Virus record (IMG/VR): IMGVR_UViG_3300042260_000483
Span: 22,090-86,089 of that record
DNA length: 64,000 nucleotides
Direction: 5' to 3' (one strand)
Source: a virus
The translations under genes and the position numbers were made by a program. Shown piece after piece: positions 15,260-22,713 of this stretch (its first letter is position 1; each line of letters opens with the position of its first letter). The notes under the pieces are model-generated. The model was not told the DNA's origin, ran no database searches, and saw nothing but the letters and a program-made list of their open reading frames with translations.

Positions 15260-15267
15260 TATAAATA
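15260..15267 (-). promoter_or_regulatory. Candidate late-promoter core (TATATTTATA)
   Basis: TATATTTATA on the gene strand, 26-34 nt upstream of the ATG of the 519-aa modular protein. No TTTG box at the normal distance. Followed by ATATAAAG. Confidence 0.5.
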
Positions 15268-15286
15268 TATGAATTAGAGTTTTCCG

Positions 15287-15511
15287 TTATTTAGTTTTTT
15301 CTTCGTACCAGATATTTTTAGGATTGTTCTTAAAAGTGCCATCTATTCTCCACATTATCTCATTGGAATAATATTGACCTTTTTCTGGGTTGGTGAAATG
15401 TAAGTAGATGAAGAATACATCAAATAATAATGCAAATGATATCCACATTAGTGTGAATATTGCGAATCCTTTAAATAATAACTCTGAACATTTTGTTAAA
15501 AACCTTTTCAT
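15287..15511 (-). CDS. Small membrane protein, 74 aa
   Basis: One clear membrane helix (about 12-37, GFAIFTLMWISFALLFDVFF), a short basic N-terminus (MKRFLTKCSE) and a charged C-terminal tail. A GGGAG Shine-Dalgarno-like element lies about 10 nt before the ATG, and a TATTTATA motif at 15534-15541. Unknown function; its topology would fit a holin accessory or inner-membrane protein, but nothing specific supports either. Confidence 0.65.
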   Translation of the reverse strand: MKRFLTKCSELLFKGFAIFTLMWISFALLFDVFFIYLHFTNPEKGQYYSNEIMWRIDGTFKNNPKNIWYEEKTK

Positions 15512-15533
15512 GTATCATACTCCCTTTATTTTA

Positions 15534-15541
15534 TATAAATA
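15534..15541 (-). promoter_or_regulatory. Candidate late-promoter core (TATATTTATA)
   Basis: TATATTTATA followed by TAAAATAAAGG on the gene strand, about 23 nt before the ATG of the 74-aa membrane protein. No -33 TTTG. Confidence 0.5.
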
Positions 15542-15566
15542 TAAGAAAATGATTACAAAATATAAA

Positions 15567-16115
15567 TTAGTGTTTTATTTGCTGAACTCTCCACTTAACA
15601 TTCTTACTACGCAACATTTGTTTTGCTGCTTCAACATTCTTTTCGGAATCATCTGCAAAGTAAATATCATCATACCCATCGTTATCAATTTTCTTCTCAA
15701 TCCAATCTGCTTTATCTTTTGGATTATTAGAACCTAACGCAACTACAAATACTTTGTTTGAATTGATTCCAATATCTTTTAAGTAATTTTTAATTGGTTG
15801 ATATGCAGCACGGGCAGTTAAAATATACACACCTTCTCCACCACTAACTCTAATTATGTTTTTAAGAATATTTGTTATTTTAGTAATTTCTTCTGGGTTC
15901 TTAACAGATTCAAAATCTTTAAAATCATATACATCACCTGGTCTTTCAGTATAAACTGCGTATTGACCGGGAGTTAATTTAGATTTTTTACCATCTGAAT
16001 GTGTAATGTATATAAATGATGTTGTTTTTACTAGAGTATCATCAAAATCGAATATCCTCAATTTTTTTGATTCTACGAATAAACTTCTACTTATCATGTC
16101 TGTTAATTTTATCAT
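15567..16115 (-). CDS. HAD-family phosphatase with tag-like N-terminus
   Basis: 182 aa. HAD motif I is FDFDDTLV (about 22-29), motif II is in YILTARA (about 101) and motif IV is FADDSEKN (about 153-160). The fold and the ILTAR segment resemble the phosphatase domain of phage polynucleotide kinases and small phage HAD proteins. Residues 1-16 (MIKLTDMISRSLFVES) precede the enzyme and resemble the shared M(I)KLxDI leader of neighbouring genes; cleavage after FVE would release the phosphatase. The start overlaps the upstream stop by one base (TAATG). Phosphatase fold is firm; substrate and packaging are inferred. Confidence 0.82.
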   Translation of the reverse strand: MIKLTDMISRSLFVESKKLRIFDFDDTLVKTTSFIYITHSDGKKSKLTPGQYAVYTERPGDVYDFKDFESVKNPEEITKITNILKNIIRVSGGEGVYILTARAAYQPIKNYLKDIGINSNKVFVVALGSNNPKDKADWIEKKIDNDGYDDIYFADDSEKNVEAAKQMLRSKNVKWRVQQIKH

Positions 16116-16918
16116 TATAAATTGTCCAATTTCTTTTGAGCTTTTACTATATTTTGTTGAGCGGTTTTAATTGCATCTTGTTTCCAACTTATGTTTTTCT
16201 TTTTCCAAAATACTATACTATCTTCTTCCGATTGTTTCTTTTGTTGATTGTAATATTTTTCATCATTATTGTAATTTTGAGCAACACCTCTTTTAACAAT
16301 TTCTTCCCAACTTGGCCAGATGAATGGTTTCCCCGATACGTTATCACCATCATTAACCATCTTCAAAATTTGTTTATCATTGAATTTAGAATTTTTATCA
16401 ATTAAATTCTGATTTAATTCAATAACTTTTTTATTATGTTCAATTTCCTTTTGTAATTTCTCACCTTTGGATAATTTAACCAATTCAGCTTTCAACTTTT
16501 GAGTTTCAATAGATTGGCCAGTTTGTGGTAAGGTTGTTTTAGTTAAATAACGAAAGTGTAATTTCTGAATGTTATACCCACCTGCATAAATTACTTCGGT
16601 GTTGAATGGGTATTTATTACCATCTCTTTCGATTATACAACTGATTTGAAATGAACCTTTAGATGAATTTTTTACTTTAACCTCACTCATTTTATCAGTA
16701 GATAATGTATATTTTTCCAAAGCCTTAACCATATCATATTTTAAGGTGATTTCGGTGTAATATGCATCATAATCACTAAACACTTTATCTTCTTTTTTAT
16801 ACCTTTGTTTAGTATCTTCGATGATATCAGCAATTAAGGGTTTTAATTCTGCCAATAATCGTTTGATTAGTGGATTTTTAGTTTCTCCCTCATTTAGTAA
16901 ATCTCTTAATTTTATCAT
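16115..16918 (-). CDS. Tagged hypothetical protein, 267 aa
   Basis: Starts MIKLRDLLNEGETKNP: the leader shared with five or more neighbours, with LNE followed by G as a likely prohead-protease site at residue 10. The remainder is a helical, Lys/Glu-rich protein with a beta-rich centre (about 80-130) and a coiled C-terminal end. It is not recognised. It is the first gene behind promoter 16942-16973, whose leader ends AGAGATAAGATG. Proposed as a packaged internal protein. Confidence 0.68.
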   Translation of the reverse strand: MIKLRDLLNEGETKNPLIKRLLAELKPLIADIIEDTKQRYKKEDKVFSDYDAYYTEITLKYDMVKALEKYTLSTDKMSEVKVKNSSKGSFQISCIIERDGNKYPFNTEVIYAGGYNIQKLHFRYLTKTTLPQTGQSIETQKLKAELVKLSKGEKLQKEIEHNKKVIELNQNLIDKNSKFNDKQILKMVNDGDNVSGKPFIWPSWEEIVKRGVAQNYNNDEKYYNQQKKQSEEDSIVFWKKKNISWKQDAIKTAQQNIVKAQKKLDNL

Positions 16919-16941
16919 CTTATCTCTTAACGTTTATAAAG

Positions 16942-16973
16942 CTAATATAGTAATAATATTTGATATTACCAAA
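16942..16973 (-). promoter_or_regulatory. TTTG-N20-TATATTAG promoter
   Basis: TTTG at 16973-16970, a 20-nt spacer, TATATTAG at 16949-16942, then GCTTTATAAACGTTA and AGAGATA. Conserved-leader class; drives the MIKLRDLLNE gene. Confidence 0.85.
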
Positions 16974-16978
16974 TATTT

Positions 16979-17746
16979 TTAATACTTTTTTATCACTTTA
17001 TAATCAATTATTCCGGTTGGTTTTATGATAATTTCGTTCCACAGATTTGTCTTATTTTCTCTGCAATCATCTACGTTTTTACATAAGTTCGATTCTTCAT
17101 CTTGATATGCAAAACGGAATAGATTTGCTGCTCTATCACCATTATCAACTACCAATGATTTTACATCAGATTTGAATGCTGCTACTAATTTACCTTTTAT
17201 TCTTACTAAGATATTACTATCTGGTCTGAAGAATTCTTTAGCCTGAGTTGTGAAGGTTGAAATTGAAAATTGTGATTTATTCTGAATACCATCTATGATA
17301 TTTGCTAAACCCTCTTTATTTGTCCAATGTAGGGTTTTAACTATCTCATTGGTAGTTCCATAGACATCTTCAGTAAAACTCTTATCTAGGAGGATATATG
17401 GTTCAATTGCACCCCTACTATAAAAGAATGCAAACTTATCATTGTTTATATTAACGATATAATCTTTAAATTCATCTTTTAATCCCCAAACTCTATGATT
17501 TACAAAATCTTCAATGAAATCTAAAACCATTTTTTGTTTAAGTTGTGGGTATCGCTGAGTTTCTACATACAATTGAAATCCAAACCATTGATTTACTAAT
17601 GAAACTAATTGGGGATTATTATCAATCATTCCACCTCTTGTATCAAATCCTTGTTGTTCTAATGCAATGAATTGTTTGGCAATACTCTCCCACTCCGCAA
17701 TAGTTGCAAAATTCTTATATGGGTGAACGTATCCTCTTACTTCCAT
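16979..17746 (-). CDS. Hypothetical protein, 255 aa, ART-like motif pattern
   Basis: A soluble protein without the shared N-terminal tag. The C-terminal half holds LHWTNKEGL, then QFSISTFT, then LWNEIIIKP. This order (aromatic/basic strand, S-T-x motif, acidic strand) recalls R-S-E ADP-ribosyltransferases, and T4 packages such an enzyme (Alt). However, the catalytic Arg and ExE motif are not clear, so this is a weak suggestion. A similar ISTFT segment occurs, as I recall, in uncharacterised marine phage proteins. Located within the tagged-protein cluster, ending just before promoter 16942-16973. Confidence 0.6.
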   Translation of the reverse strand: MEVRGYVHPYKNFATIAEWESIAKQFIALEQQGFDTRGGMIDNNPQLVSLVNQWFGFQLYVETQRYPQLKQKMVLDFIEDFVNHRVWGLKDEFKDYIVNINNDKFAFFYSRGAIEPYILLDKSFTEDVYGTTNEIVKTLHWTNKEGLANIIDGIQNKSQFSISTFTTQAKEFFRPDSNILVRIKGKLVAAFKSDVKSLVVDNGDRAANLFRFAYQDEESNLCKNVDDCRENKTNLWNEIIIKPTGIIDYKVIKKY

Positions 17747-17751
17747 TTTAA

Positions 17752-18111
17752 TTAATATTTCCTTTCAGGATCTGGATGGGGTGTTGTATCGATATATTGG
17801 TCTACTTCTTTTTTATCATATAGATTTTTAACAAATTCGTATCCACCATGATGTATCGAATCATGTGATTGTGGTTTACCTGCCAATTCTGCATTGTTGT
17901 GGTCAATATCATGTTGATGCATAATAGTTCCCATTTTGTGAAATGTAATTTCTTCCCAATCTTTTAATGAATCATTGAATATGTGATATAATCTACTTTT
18001 TTCCCAACCCTTAGCAATAGTTTCTTCATCTGCAAATGGCCAGTTCCACCCCACCTCACCACAATTGTAGGTAGGACTTATTTCTTGTAATATATCAACC
18101 AATTTAATCAT
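17752..18111 (-). CDS. Tagged His-rich hypothetical protein, 119 aa
   Basis: Starts MIKLVDILQEISPTYNCG; LQE before I is a likely processing site at residue 10. The body is rich in His and Asp (HQHDIDHNN, HDSIHHGG), which suggests metal binding, and in Trp near the start. No known family. It overlaps the next tagged gene upstream by one base (TAATG), so these genes are translated in a coupled chain. Confidence 0.65.
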   Translation of the reverse strand: MIKLVDILQEISPTYNCGEVGWNWPFADEETIAKGWEKSRLYHIFNDSLKDWEEITFHKMGTIMHQHDIDHNNAELAGKPQSHDSIHHGGYEFVKNLYDKKEVDQYIDTTPHPDPERKY

Positions 18112-18458
18112 TATAATCTCTTTAATAAATCATCCATATTAATCTCAAAAGCATAACCTGCTCCACTATATGTCTTATCAAAGATGACTTTTAATTTTAA
18201 TTTTTTTTCTAATTGTTGTTTTAATAATTCCAAAAAATCAGCATCGCCACCTTTACCCATTCCTCTTTTAGCTAAGGTATATTGAGCAAGATTTCCACTT
18301 AATTTTTGTTTTATTGAATCAATTCCATCCACATCTTTCATTGATGATGGTAATAAAATAATTTTACCATTTTTTGGTATCGGTGTAAATTTTACATTTC
18401 CTGACCAATGTGGAAACTCAAACCCATTACTTTCTTTTAATATATCTTTTAATTTCAT
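18111..18458 (-). CDS. Tagged hypothetical protein, 115 aa
   Basis: Starts MKLKDILKESNGFEFP: the same leader, with LKE followed by S at residue 9 as possible cleavage site. The remaining part is a small alpha/beta protein with a Gly-rich segment (AKRGMGKGGDADF) near the middle. Not recognised. Lies two bases from the upstream gene at 18460. Likely one of the proposed packaged proteins. Confidence 0.65.
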   Translation of the reverse strand: MKLKDILKESNGFEFPHWSGNVKFTPIPKNGKIILLPSSMKDVDGIDSIKQKLSGNLAQYTLAKRGMGKGGDADFLELLKQQLEKKLKLKVIFDKTYSGAGYAFEINMDDLLKRL

Positions 18459-18459
18459 A

Positions 18460-18786
18460 TTAGTTAATATAATAAGTTAATTCAAATTTACCACTCTCCA
18501 TTCCATATACTGAAATGTTAAGGTTTTTTCTTTGTGGTTTCCCACCTTTTAATACCCCAACACTAAATGTATTAGTTTTACCAGCACTTGGTCTTGAACG
18601 AGAATACTTACCACCTAATGCAATTTGAGTTTGCCAATCATCTTCGTTGATTTCAAATCCTCTTTTTTCTGCTGCTTTTCTAGCGTAAGAAACTGCATCG
18701 GTAAATGAGTTAAAATAGGTATCGTTGACCTCGTTAATACTTGGTGTTATTTTTGCGTTAGCAATAATTGACTTTAATGTTATCAT
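18460..18786 (-). CDS. Tagged hypothetical protein, 108 aa
   Basis: Starts MITLKSIIANAKITPSINE; a longer form of the leader in which INE before V would be the processing site (residue 19). The body is basic and strand-rich (SRSRPSAGKTNTF). Unknown family; a small beta-barrel nucleic-acid-binding fold is possible from composition. Gap of 15 nt to the upstream tagged gene. Confidence 0.62.
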   Translation of the reverse strand: MITLKSIIANAKITPSINEVNDTYFNSFTDAVSYARKAAEKRGFEINEDDWQTQIALGGKYSRSRPSAGKTNTFSVGVLKGGKPQRKNLNISVYGMESGKFELTYYIN

Positions 18787-18801
18787 GATATTTAATTTTT
18801 A

Positions 18802-19362
18802 TTAAAATGGTCCGTTATATGGAAGCTGTTCACCACTTTCAGTATAAGCAAATCCATCATAAATACTAACTTTACTTTTTGGTTCTTTCATTTTTATACT
18901 AATCGATAATACCGATGGTTTACCATTTGGTAATTCGTAGTGTAGTATTCTAATGAATTTTTCTAAACCTTTGACAATTCTTTCCGTAGATACTTTATGA
19001 AAATCTGCCATTTTTTGAATAGATTTGTTATTCTTTTCTAAATGTTTCATAAAATCTCTTTTAGCATCAGCATCTTTTACGATTTTTTGAGTTGCCTCAT
19101 TTACTGATTCATTTCTTCCAAAATAAGAATGTTCGTAATGTTCTAACCCATATTTTCGAATTGTATCATCGTCCAATAAACGAGAATTTACTGTCCCTAA
19201 TCTTTTACCTTTGTAATAGACAGACCAGTTTCCTTGTGGAGATGCATCGACAGTGATATTTTTTAAATCTTTAATACCTCTATCGTGAATTTGGATAGCA
19301 TCTAAAAACTTAGCTGCCTTTGGAGTTAAACTCACTTCGTTTAAAATATCTTGTAATTTCAT
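18802..19362 (-). CDS. Tagged two-module protein with internal ESVNE
   Basis: 186 aa. Leader MKLQDILNEVSLTP (LNE site at 9), then a module of about 75 residues, then RNESVNEATQ (near 84-92), then a second, helical module. The ESVNE linker is identical to those in the 416-aa protein. I read it as two packaged products joined by a protease-sensitive linker. The modules are not recognised. A TATTTATA motif (19382-19389) and an AAGGAA element precede the ATG, so it probably starts a late unit. Confidence 0.7.
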   Translation of the reverse strand: MKLQDILNEVSLTPKAAKFLDAIQIHDRGIKDLKNITVDASPQGNWSVYYKGKRLGTVNSRLLDDDTIRKYGLEHYEHSYFGRNESVNEATQKIVKDADAKRDFMKHLEKNNKSIQKMADFHKVSTERIVKGLEKFIRILHYELPNGKPSVLSISIKMKEPKSKVSIYDGFAYTESGEQLPYNGPF

Positions 19363-19381
19363 ATTAATTCCTTTATTATAC

Positions 19382-19389
19382 TATAAATA
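19382..19389 (-). promoter_or_regulatory. Candidate late-promoter core (TATATTTATA)
   Basis: TATATTTATA then GTATAATAAAGGAA on the gene strand, about 20 nt before the ATG of the 186-aa tagged protein. Same layout as 15534. Confidence 0.5.
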
Positions 19390-19393
19390 TAAA

Positions 19394-19756
19394 TTAAACA
19401 AACTTTACCCAATTTTCTTCTTCATTATATGCCTGAATCTCATATGGATGGTTATTATATCCATATCCCATTTTATAATATCTAGTCATCCAAGAGGGAG
19501 ATTGTAAGTAGTGTTGGTATTCGTGAACCATTGTTCTGATTAAAACCTCTGGAGATGGTATATTCTTCCAATACACCACAATTTCATTCATCATTGAACA
19601 ATACTCACCGATTAAATCAGGATCATCCGCATCATCATAAGGTGAATCTTCAAATACTACATATGGAATTGAGTGTTGATGATTGGATTCACCATAATGT
19701 TTGGTAATTTTTTCATAGACTTCAAACACTAATTTTTGTATTTCTTTTTGGGTCAT
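19394..19756 (-). CDS. HExxH zinc metallopeptidase-like protein
   Basis: 120 aa from ATG 19756 (MTQKEIQ). The longer frame from 19786 would start inside the -7 box of promoter 19776-19807, so it is rejected; the chosen ATG follows AGAGAT exactly as in the 45-aa gene at 4414. The motif HEYQH lies near residue 80 and is followed by HPYEIQAYN, giving a possible third Glu ligand, the pattern of small zincin proteases. Unlike its neighbours it has an early-type promoter and no tag. Zinc site is seen; protease activity is inferred. Confidence 0.75.
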   Translation of the reverse strand: MTQKEIQKLVFEVYEKITKHYGESNHQHSIPYVVFEDSPYDDADDPDLIGEYCSMMNEIVVYWKNIPSPEVLIRTMVHEYQHYLQSPSWMTRYYKMGYGYNNHPYEIQAYNEEENWVKFV

Positions 19757-19775
19757 ATCTCTCATTCTTATAGAG

Positions 19776-19807
19776 CTAATATACAACTATTTTATGGATT
19801 TTCCAAA
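19776..19807 (-). promoter_or_regulatory. TTTG-N20-TATATTAG promoter for the HExxH gene
   Basis: TTTG at 19807-19804, a 20-nt spacer, TATATTAG at 19783-19776, then GCTCTATAAGAATG and AGAGATATG. Confidence 0.85.
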
Positions 19808-19833
19808 TATTTTACCACTTATTTTTGGGCAAT

Positions 19834-19860
19834 AAAAAACCCATTGAAAATCAATGGGTT
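19834..19860 (-). terminator. Intrinsic terminator ending the export/lysis/cargo operon
   Basis: Perfect 10-bp stem (19838-19847 with 19851-19860), a 3-nt loop and a T run on the minus strand. It follows the stop at 19879 and precedes promoter 19776-19807. Confidence 0.9.
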
Positions 19861-19878
19861 ATATATTATATTGTTTTT

Positions 19879-20502
19879 TTAACTTTTTAAGAATATTGAG
19901 ATGTATCCTGATAAACGATTACAACGTTCGATCAAAAATGATTTTTGTTCTATTGTTAGTTTCTTTGATGTTAGATAATCAATCCCCAATGTTCCAATGC
20001 AAATTTCAGTTTTAATATCGAATAAACCAACTGCGTATGTTGCTTTAGCACCACTTGCAACTGCTGCTTCTTTCAATCCAAATGTTGCTTGAGTTGGGTC
20101 TTCAAAATTAGATATGAATATATGACCGGAATTTAAAATTTCCTCATTTGATTTTAGGAAAAGTGATACGGGTATATTGGTAAATGTTGGGGCTATTTTT
20201 GAAACACCATTTTTGGTAGATTCATACATTATTGAAAATTTTTGGATAGATTTGTTTGAATGTAAGAAATGTCCACCATTGTGAAACATTGATACCCAAA
20301 TTCTATCTGCATTGAGATATTCTCTAATATCTTCAATATCTTCATCTATAATTTTAGCAGATTCTAACTCATTACGAATCGGGTCTGGCATTACATCTTT
20401 TTTAAGTTTAACGCGAACCCACTCTAATGTTGCCGGACCTACTACTGCGGTAATTAATGCTATTACGACTGTTGTGATTGTTTCCATATATTTTAATTCC
20501 AT
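19879..20502 (-). CDS. Membrane-anchored GAF-like protein
   Basis: 207 aa. One N-terminal membrane helix (about 8-30, TTVVIALITAVVGPATLEW), a charged linker, then a domain of about 150 residues. It contains RIWVSMFHNGGHFL and a strand-rich sensor-like core ending ERCNRLSGYISIFL, resembling GAF domains. Similar one-helix plus GAF-like proteins occur in marine T4-type phages without known function. ATG 20502 and ATG 20487 are both possible starts; the second gives a shorter pre-helix. It is the last gene before the terminator at 19834. Confidence 0.62.
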   Translation of the reverse strand: MELKYMETITTVVIALITAVVGPATLEWVRVKLKKDVMPDPIRNELESAKIIDEDIEDIREYLNADRIWVSMFHNGGHFLHSNKSIQKFSIMYESTKNGVSKIAPTFTNIPVSLFLKSNEEILNSGHIFISNFEDPTQATFGLKEAAVASGAKATYAVGLFDIKTEICIGTLGIDYLTSKKLTIEQKSFLIERCNRLSGYISIFLKS

Positions 20503-20513
20503 ATCTAACCCAC

Positions 20514-20813
20514 TTATTTGGAGTTATTATCATAGTAACCTGTATTGGCTTGGTTAATAAAATTTTGTGACTGGGATATATGGTCTTGTATCCATGCGGG
20601 GATATCTGTTTCCGTTTCTCCTATTTTTTCTTTTAACTCTGTTGCGTTTTTTATAATATCATCTAAAAGAGAGTGTCCCATAAATACTTCATGGTCTTCC
20701 TCTTCTTTCAATGGTTTAAATGCGGTATGGTATGGATTCGAATATACTTTACCTAATTCGATATTCTTACCTTCCCACTTATTTTTACTCATTATATTTC
20801 TTAAACTTATCAT
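20514..20813 (-). CDS. Conserved marine-phage small protein, 99 aa
   Basis: Starts MISLRNIMSKNKWEG, a variant of the shared leader. The rest (VYSNPYHTAFKP, then ATELKEKIG, then IPAWIQDHISQSQNFINQA) resembles a small helical protein that I remember from many T4-like marine phages, usually encoded with structural or packaged proteins; no function is known. It lies directly downstream of the 416-aa modular protein (15-nt gap). No catalytic motif. Confidence 0.68.
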   Translation of the reverse strand: MISLRNIMSKNKWEGKNIELGKVYSNPYHTAFKPLKEEEDHEVFMGHSLLDDIIKNATELKEKIGETETDIPAWIQDHISQSQNFINQANTGYYDNNSK

Positions 20814-20828
20814 TTTAATATTACTTAA

Positions 20829-22079
20829 TTAGACAAATATTCTTACGGAAAGAATTACATCATTACCGATTTTTAAATTATTTATTTTATGCTTTTCTAA
20901 ATCGTAAGATGGATTACCTATTGTGTTTGCTTTTGCAATTACACCATTCTTAATAAAATGTGGTTGTAGTCCAGAGTAATTATCATCTCTAAATATGAAT
21001 ACATCCGTTGGATTTTCTTTTGAGATTTTAATTATTTTCATCAAACCTTGTTTACCAATGAAACACCCACCTTCACATTTAGTTCCACCATAAGTTTTAC
21101 CTTTTTGGAATGCTTCGTTTACTGATTCGTTTCTTTTATCTAATGAAAAATATATTTGATTTTTAACTTTTTGAAATGAATTAACTGCTGCGGTATTATT
21201 ACCAATGAATCCCATATTCAATCCAATTTCAGATGAACGAACACCTTTTTTGGCTAATGTCATAATTTGTTTTGCAACATCTTTTGATAAAATTTCTTTG
21301 GGAGTTTCTACGTGAATCAGATGTTTTAATGATTCGTTTACTGATTCTTTGATTACAACGATTCCGTTTTCATCACCTCTCTTAGCAGTTTTGATACCGG
21401 CTTCGATTGAATCTAATTTATGTCTAACTTTAGTTGGTGAACTTACTTTTCCTGATGGGTCAGTTCTAGTCAATGTTGCAGTGGTATCATCCATATCAAC
21501 AATCTTATAGTATTTACCACCATCAATTCCTTTTAAACGAGTAAACCCTTGTCCTTTAATAACCGAACCTATTTTTAAATCAGTTGGATATTTTACTTCG
21601 TTTACGGATTCTTCAAACTCACCCTTCATATCTTTGTGTGCTTGTCTTGCTGCAGCACCACCCACTATTCTTGATGCGGGGTCTGCGTTTTTCAAAGCAG
21701 CAATCACACTAATTTGTTTTTGTAGTAAATTGTTATATAATTCAACGTATTCTTCTTTGGAAACTAATTTATTTTTCAACAAACTTAATATAAGTGCAGG
21801 TTCTTTAGTACGAATTCTATGGTCTTGTTGAATAGTTCCGTTTAATCTAGCCAAATCATTAGCAACAACTATCATCTTTTGCATTTTCTTACCATACATA
21901 GGATTACCTTTACCTGGTACTTTTGCATATGCCATTGCCAAATCTAATATTTGAACTGGTGTCATATTTCTCTTAGTATATTGCTCACTACCTAAGTTAT
22001 ATGATGCTTCTGTTAGAGATTGTTTAAATTTTTCTCTAATTGTTTCTTTTATTGCCGATTTTACTTGTGATAACTTCAT
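20829..22079 (-). CDS. Probable polyprotein: four modules joined by ESVNE repeats
   Basis: 416 aa. Leader MKLSQVKSAIKE... with a possible cut at SLTE/A (about 24). The remainder is split into four unrelated modules of about 70-135 residues by three linkers: EESVNEVKYP, KESVNESLKH and NESVNEAFQK. Each linker has the hydrophobic-x-E pattern used by T4-type prohead proteases, followed by a small or hydrophobic residue. Module 4 has CEGGC. None is recognised. The start has AAGGAAC about 7 nt upstream and a TATTTATA motif at 22115-22122. The repeated linker is seen; cleavage and packaging are inferred. Alternative: fused domains with flexible linkers. Confidence 0.75.
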   Translation of the reverse strand: MKLSQVKSAIKETIREKFKQSLTEASYNLGSEQYTKRNMTPVQILDLAMAYAKVPGKGNPMYGKKMQKMIVVANDLARLNGTIQQDHRIRTKEPALILSLLKNKLVSKEEYVELYNNLLQKQISVIAALKNADPASRIVGGAAARQAHKDMKGEFEESVNEVKYPTDLKIGSVIKGQGFTRLKGIDGGKYYKIVDMDDTTATLTRTDPSGKVSSPTKVRHKLDSIEAGIKTAKRGDENGIVVIKESVNESLKHLIHVETPKEILSKDVAKQIMTLAKKGVRSSEIGLNMGFIGNNTAAVNSFQKVKNQIYFSLDKRNESVNEAFQKGKTYGGTKCEGGCFIGKQGLMKIIKISKENPTDVFIFRDDNYSGLQPHFIKNGVIAKANTIGNPSYDLEKHKINNLKIGNDVILSVRIFV

Positions 22080-22114
22080 AATTTGTTCCTTTGTATTCTC
22101 TATATTTTAACTTA

Positions 22115-22122
22115 TATAAATA
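22115..22122 (-). promoter_or_regulatory. Candidate late-promoter core (TATATTTATA)
   Basis: TATATTTATA then TAAGTTAAAATAT on the gene strand, 36-43 nt before the ATG of the polyprotein gene. No -33 TTTG. Confidence 0.5.
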
Positions 22123-22143
22123 TAGAAATGTTTATTTATAGGT

Positions 22144-22713
22144 TTATTTACCTAACAATTTTTTAATATTATCGTAGATATATTCATTACCTTTATCAGT
22201 TAAATGATTGGTATAGCCTCGATGTTTTAAAAATATTTCTTCGAATTTGATTACTTTATCTGAATAAAATGAATCAAAGAAGGTTATATGTGTTGCTGAT
22301 GGGATTTCTTTGTATATCTTATCAAAAATCAAATCATTAATAAATACAAAATAATCTGCGTAAAATATTTCAGAATAAAAATCATATGCAGTTTTCATTA
22401 TTGGATTTTCTAAATGTTCTTTGACATCTGAAAAGATAATATCACAATCATTATGAAGTGAATCACCCTTATGAATAGGATGTTCTTCGATTGGTATTCT
22501 GTATGCTGATGTATGTGATACAATTATATGGTCATAGTTTTTGGGATTCACCGATTGTAATTGTAAATACAATTTATATTCACTAACTCCTGCTTGTGCT
22601 AAATTAGTTACATCGTAATCAAATTCTAATTTATTTACCCAACCCAACGAGTTTGATTTACTACTCCAATCAGCAGCAAAACTATCTCCAATTATTAAGA
22701 GTGTTTCTTTCAT
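22144..22713 (-). CDS. SGNH/GDSL-like protein, short
   Basis: 189 aa. Block I is IIGDSFAADW (classical GDS), a middle GVSEYKLYLQ region and block V around TNHLTDKG with the His kept. It is the shortest of the five SGNH-like proteins and overlaps the end of its longer paralogue by 32 nt. The pair may have arisen by duplication and divergence. A hydrolase acting on acylated sugars is the usual role of the fold; the substrate here is unknown. Confidence 0.65.
   Translation of the reverse strand: MKETLLIIGDSFAADWSSKSNSLGWVNKLEFDYDVTNLAQAGVSEYKLYLQLQSVNPKNYDHIIVSHTSAYRIPIEEHPIHKGDSLHNDCDIIFSDVKEHLENPIMKTAYDFYSEIFYADYFVFINDLIFDKIYKEIPSATHITFFDSFYSDKVIKFEEIFLKHRGYTNHLTDKGNEYIYDNIKKLLGK

Noticed and set aside
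16979-17746. Firm call of an ADP-ribosyltransferase
   Set aside because: The ISTFT segment is suggestive, but a clear catalytic Arg and ExE are missing, so only a weak note was kept.
19757-19786. ATG start at 19786 of the HExxH gene
   Set aside because: It lies in the -7 box of the promoter; the ATG at 19756 fits the shared leader.
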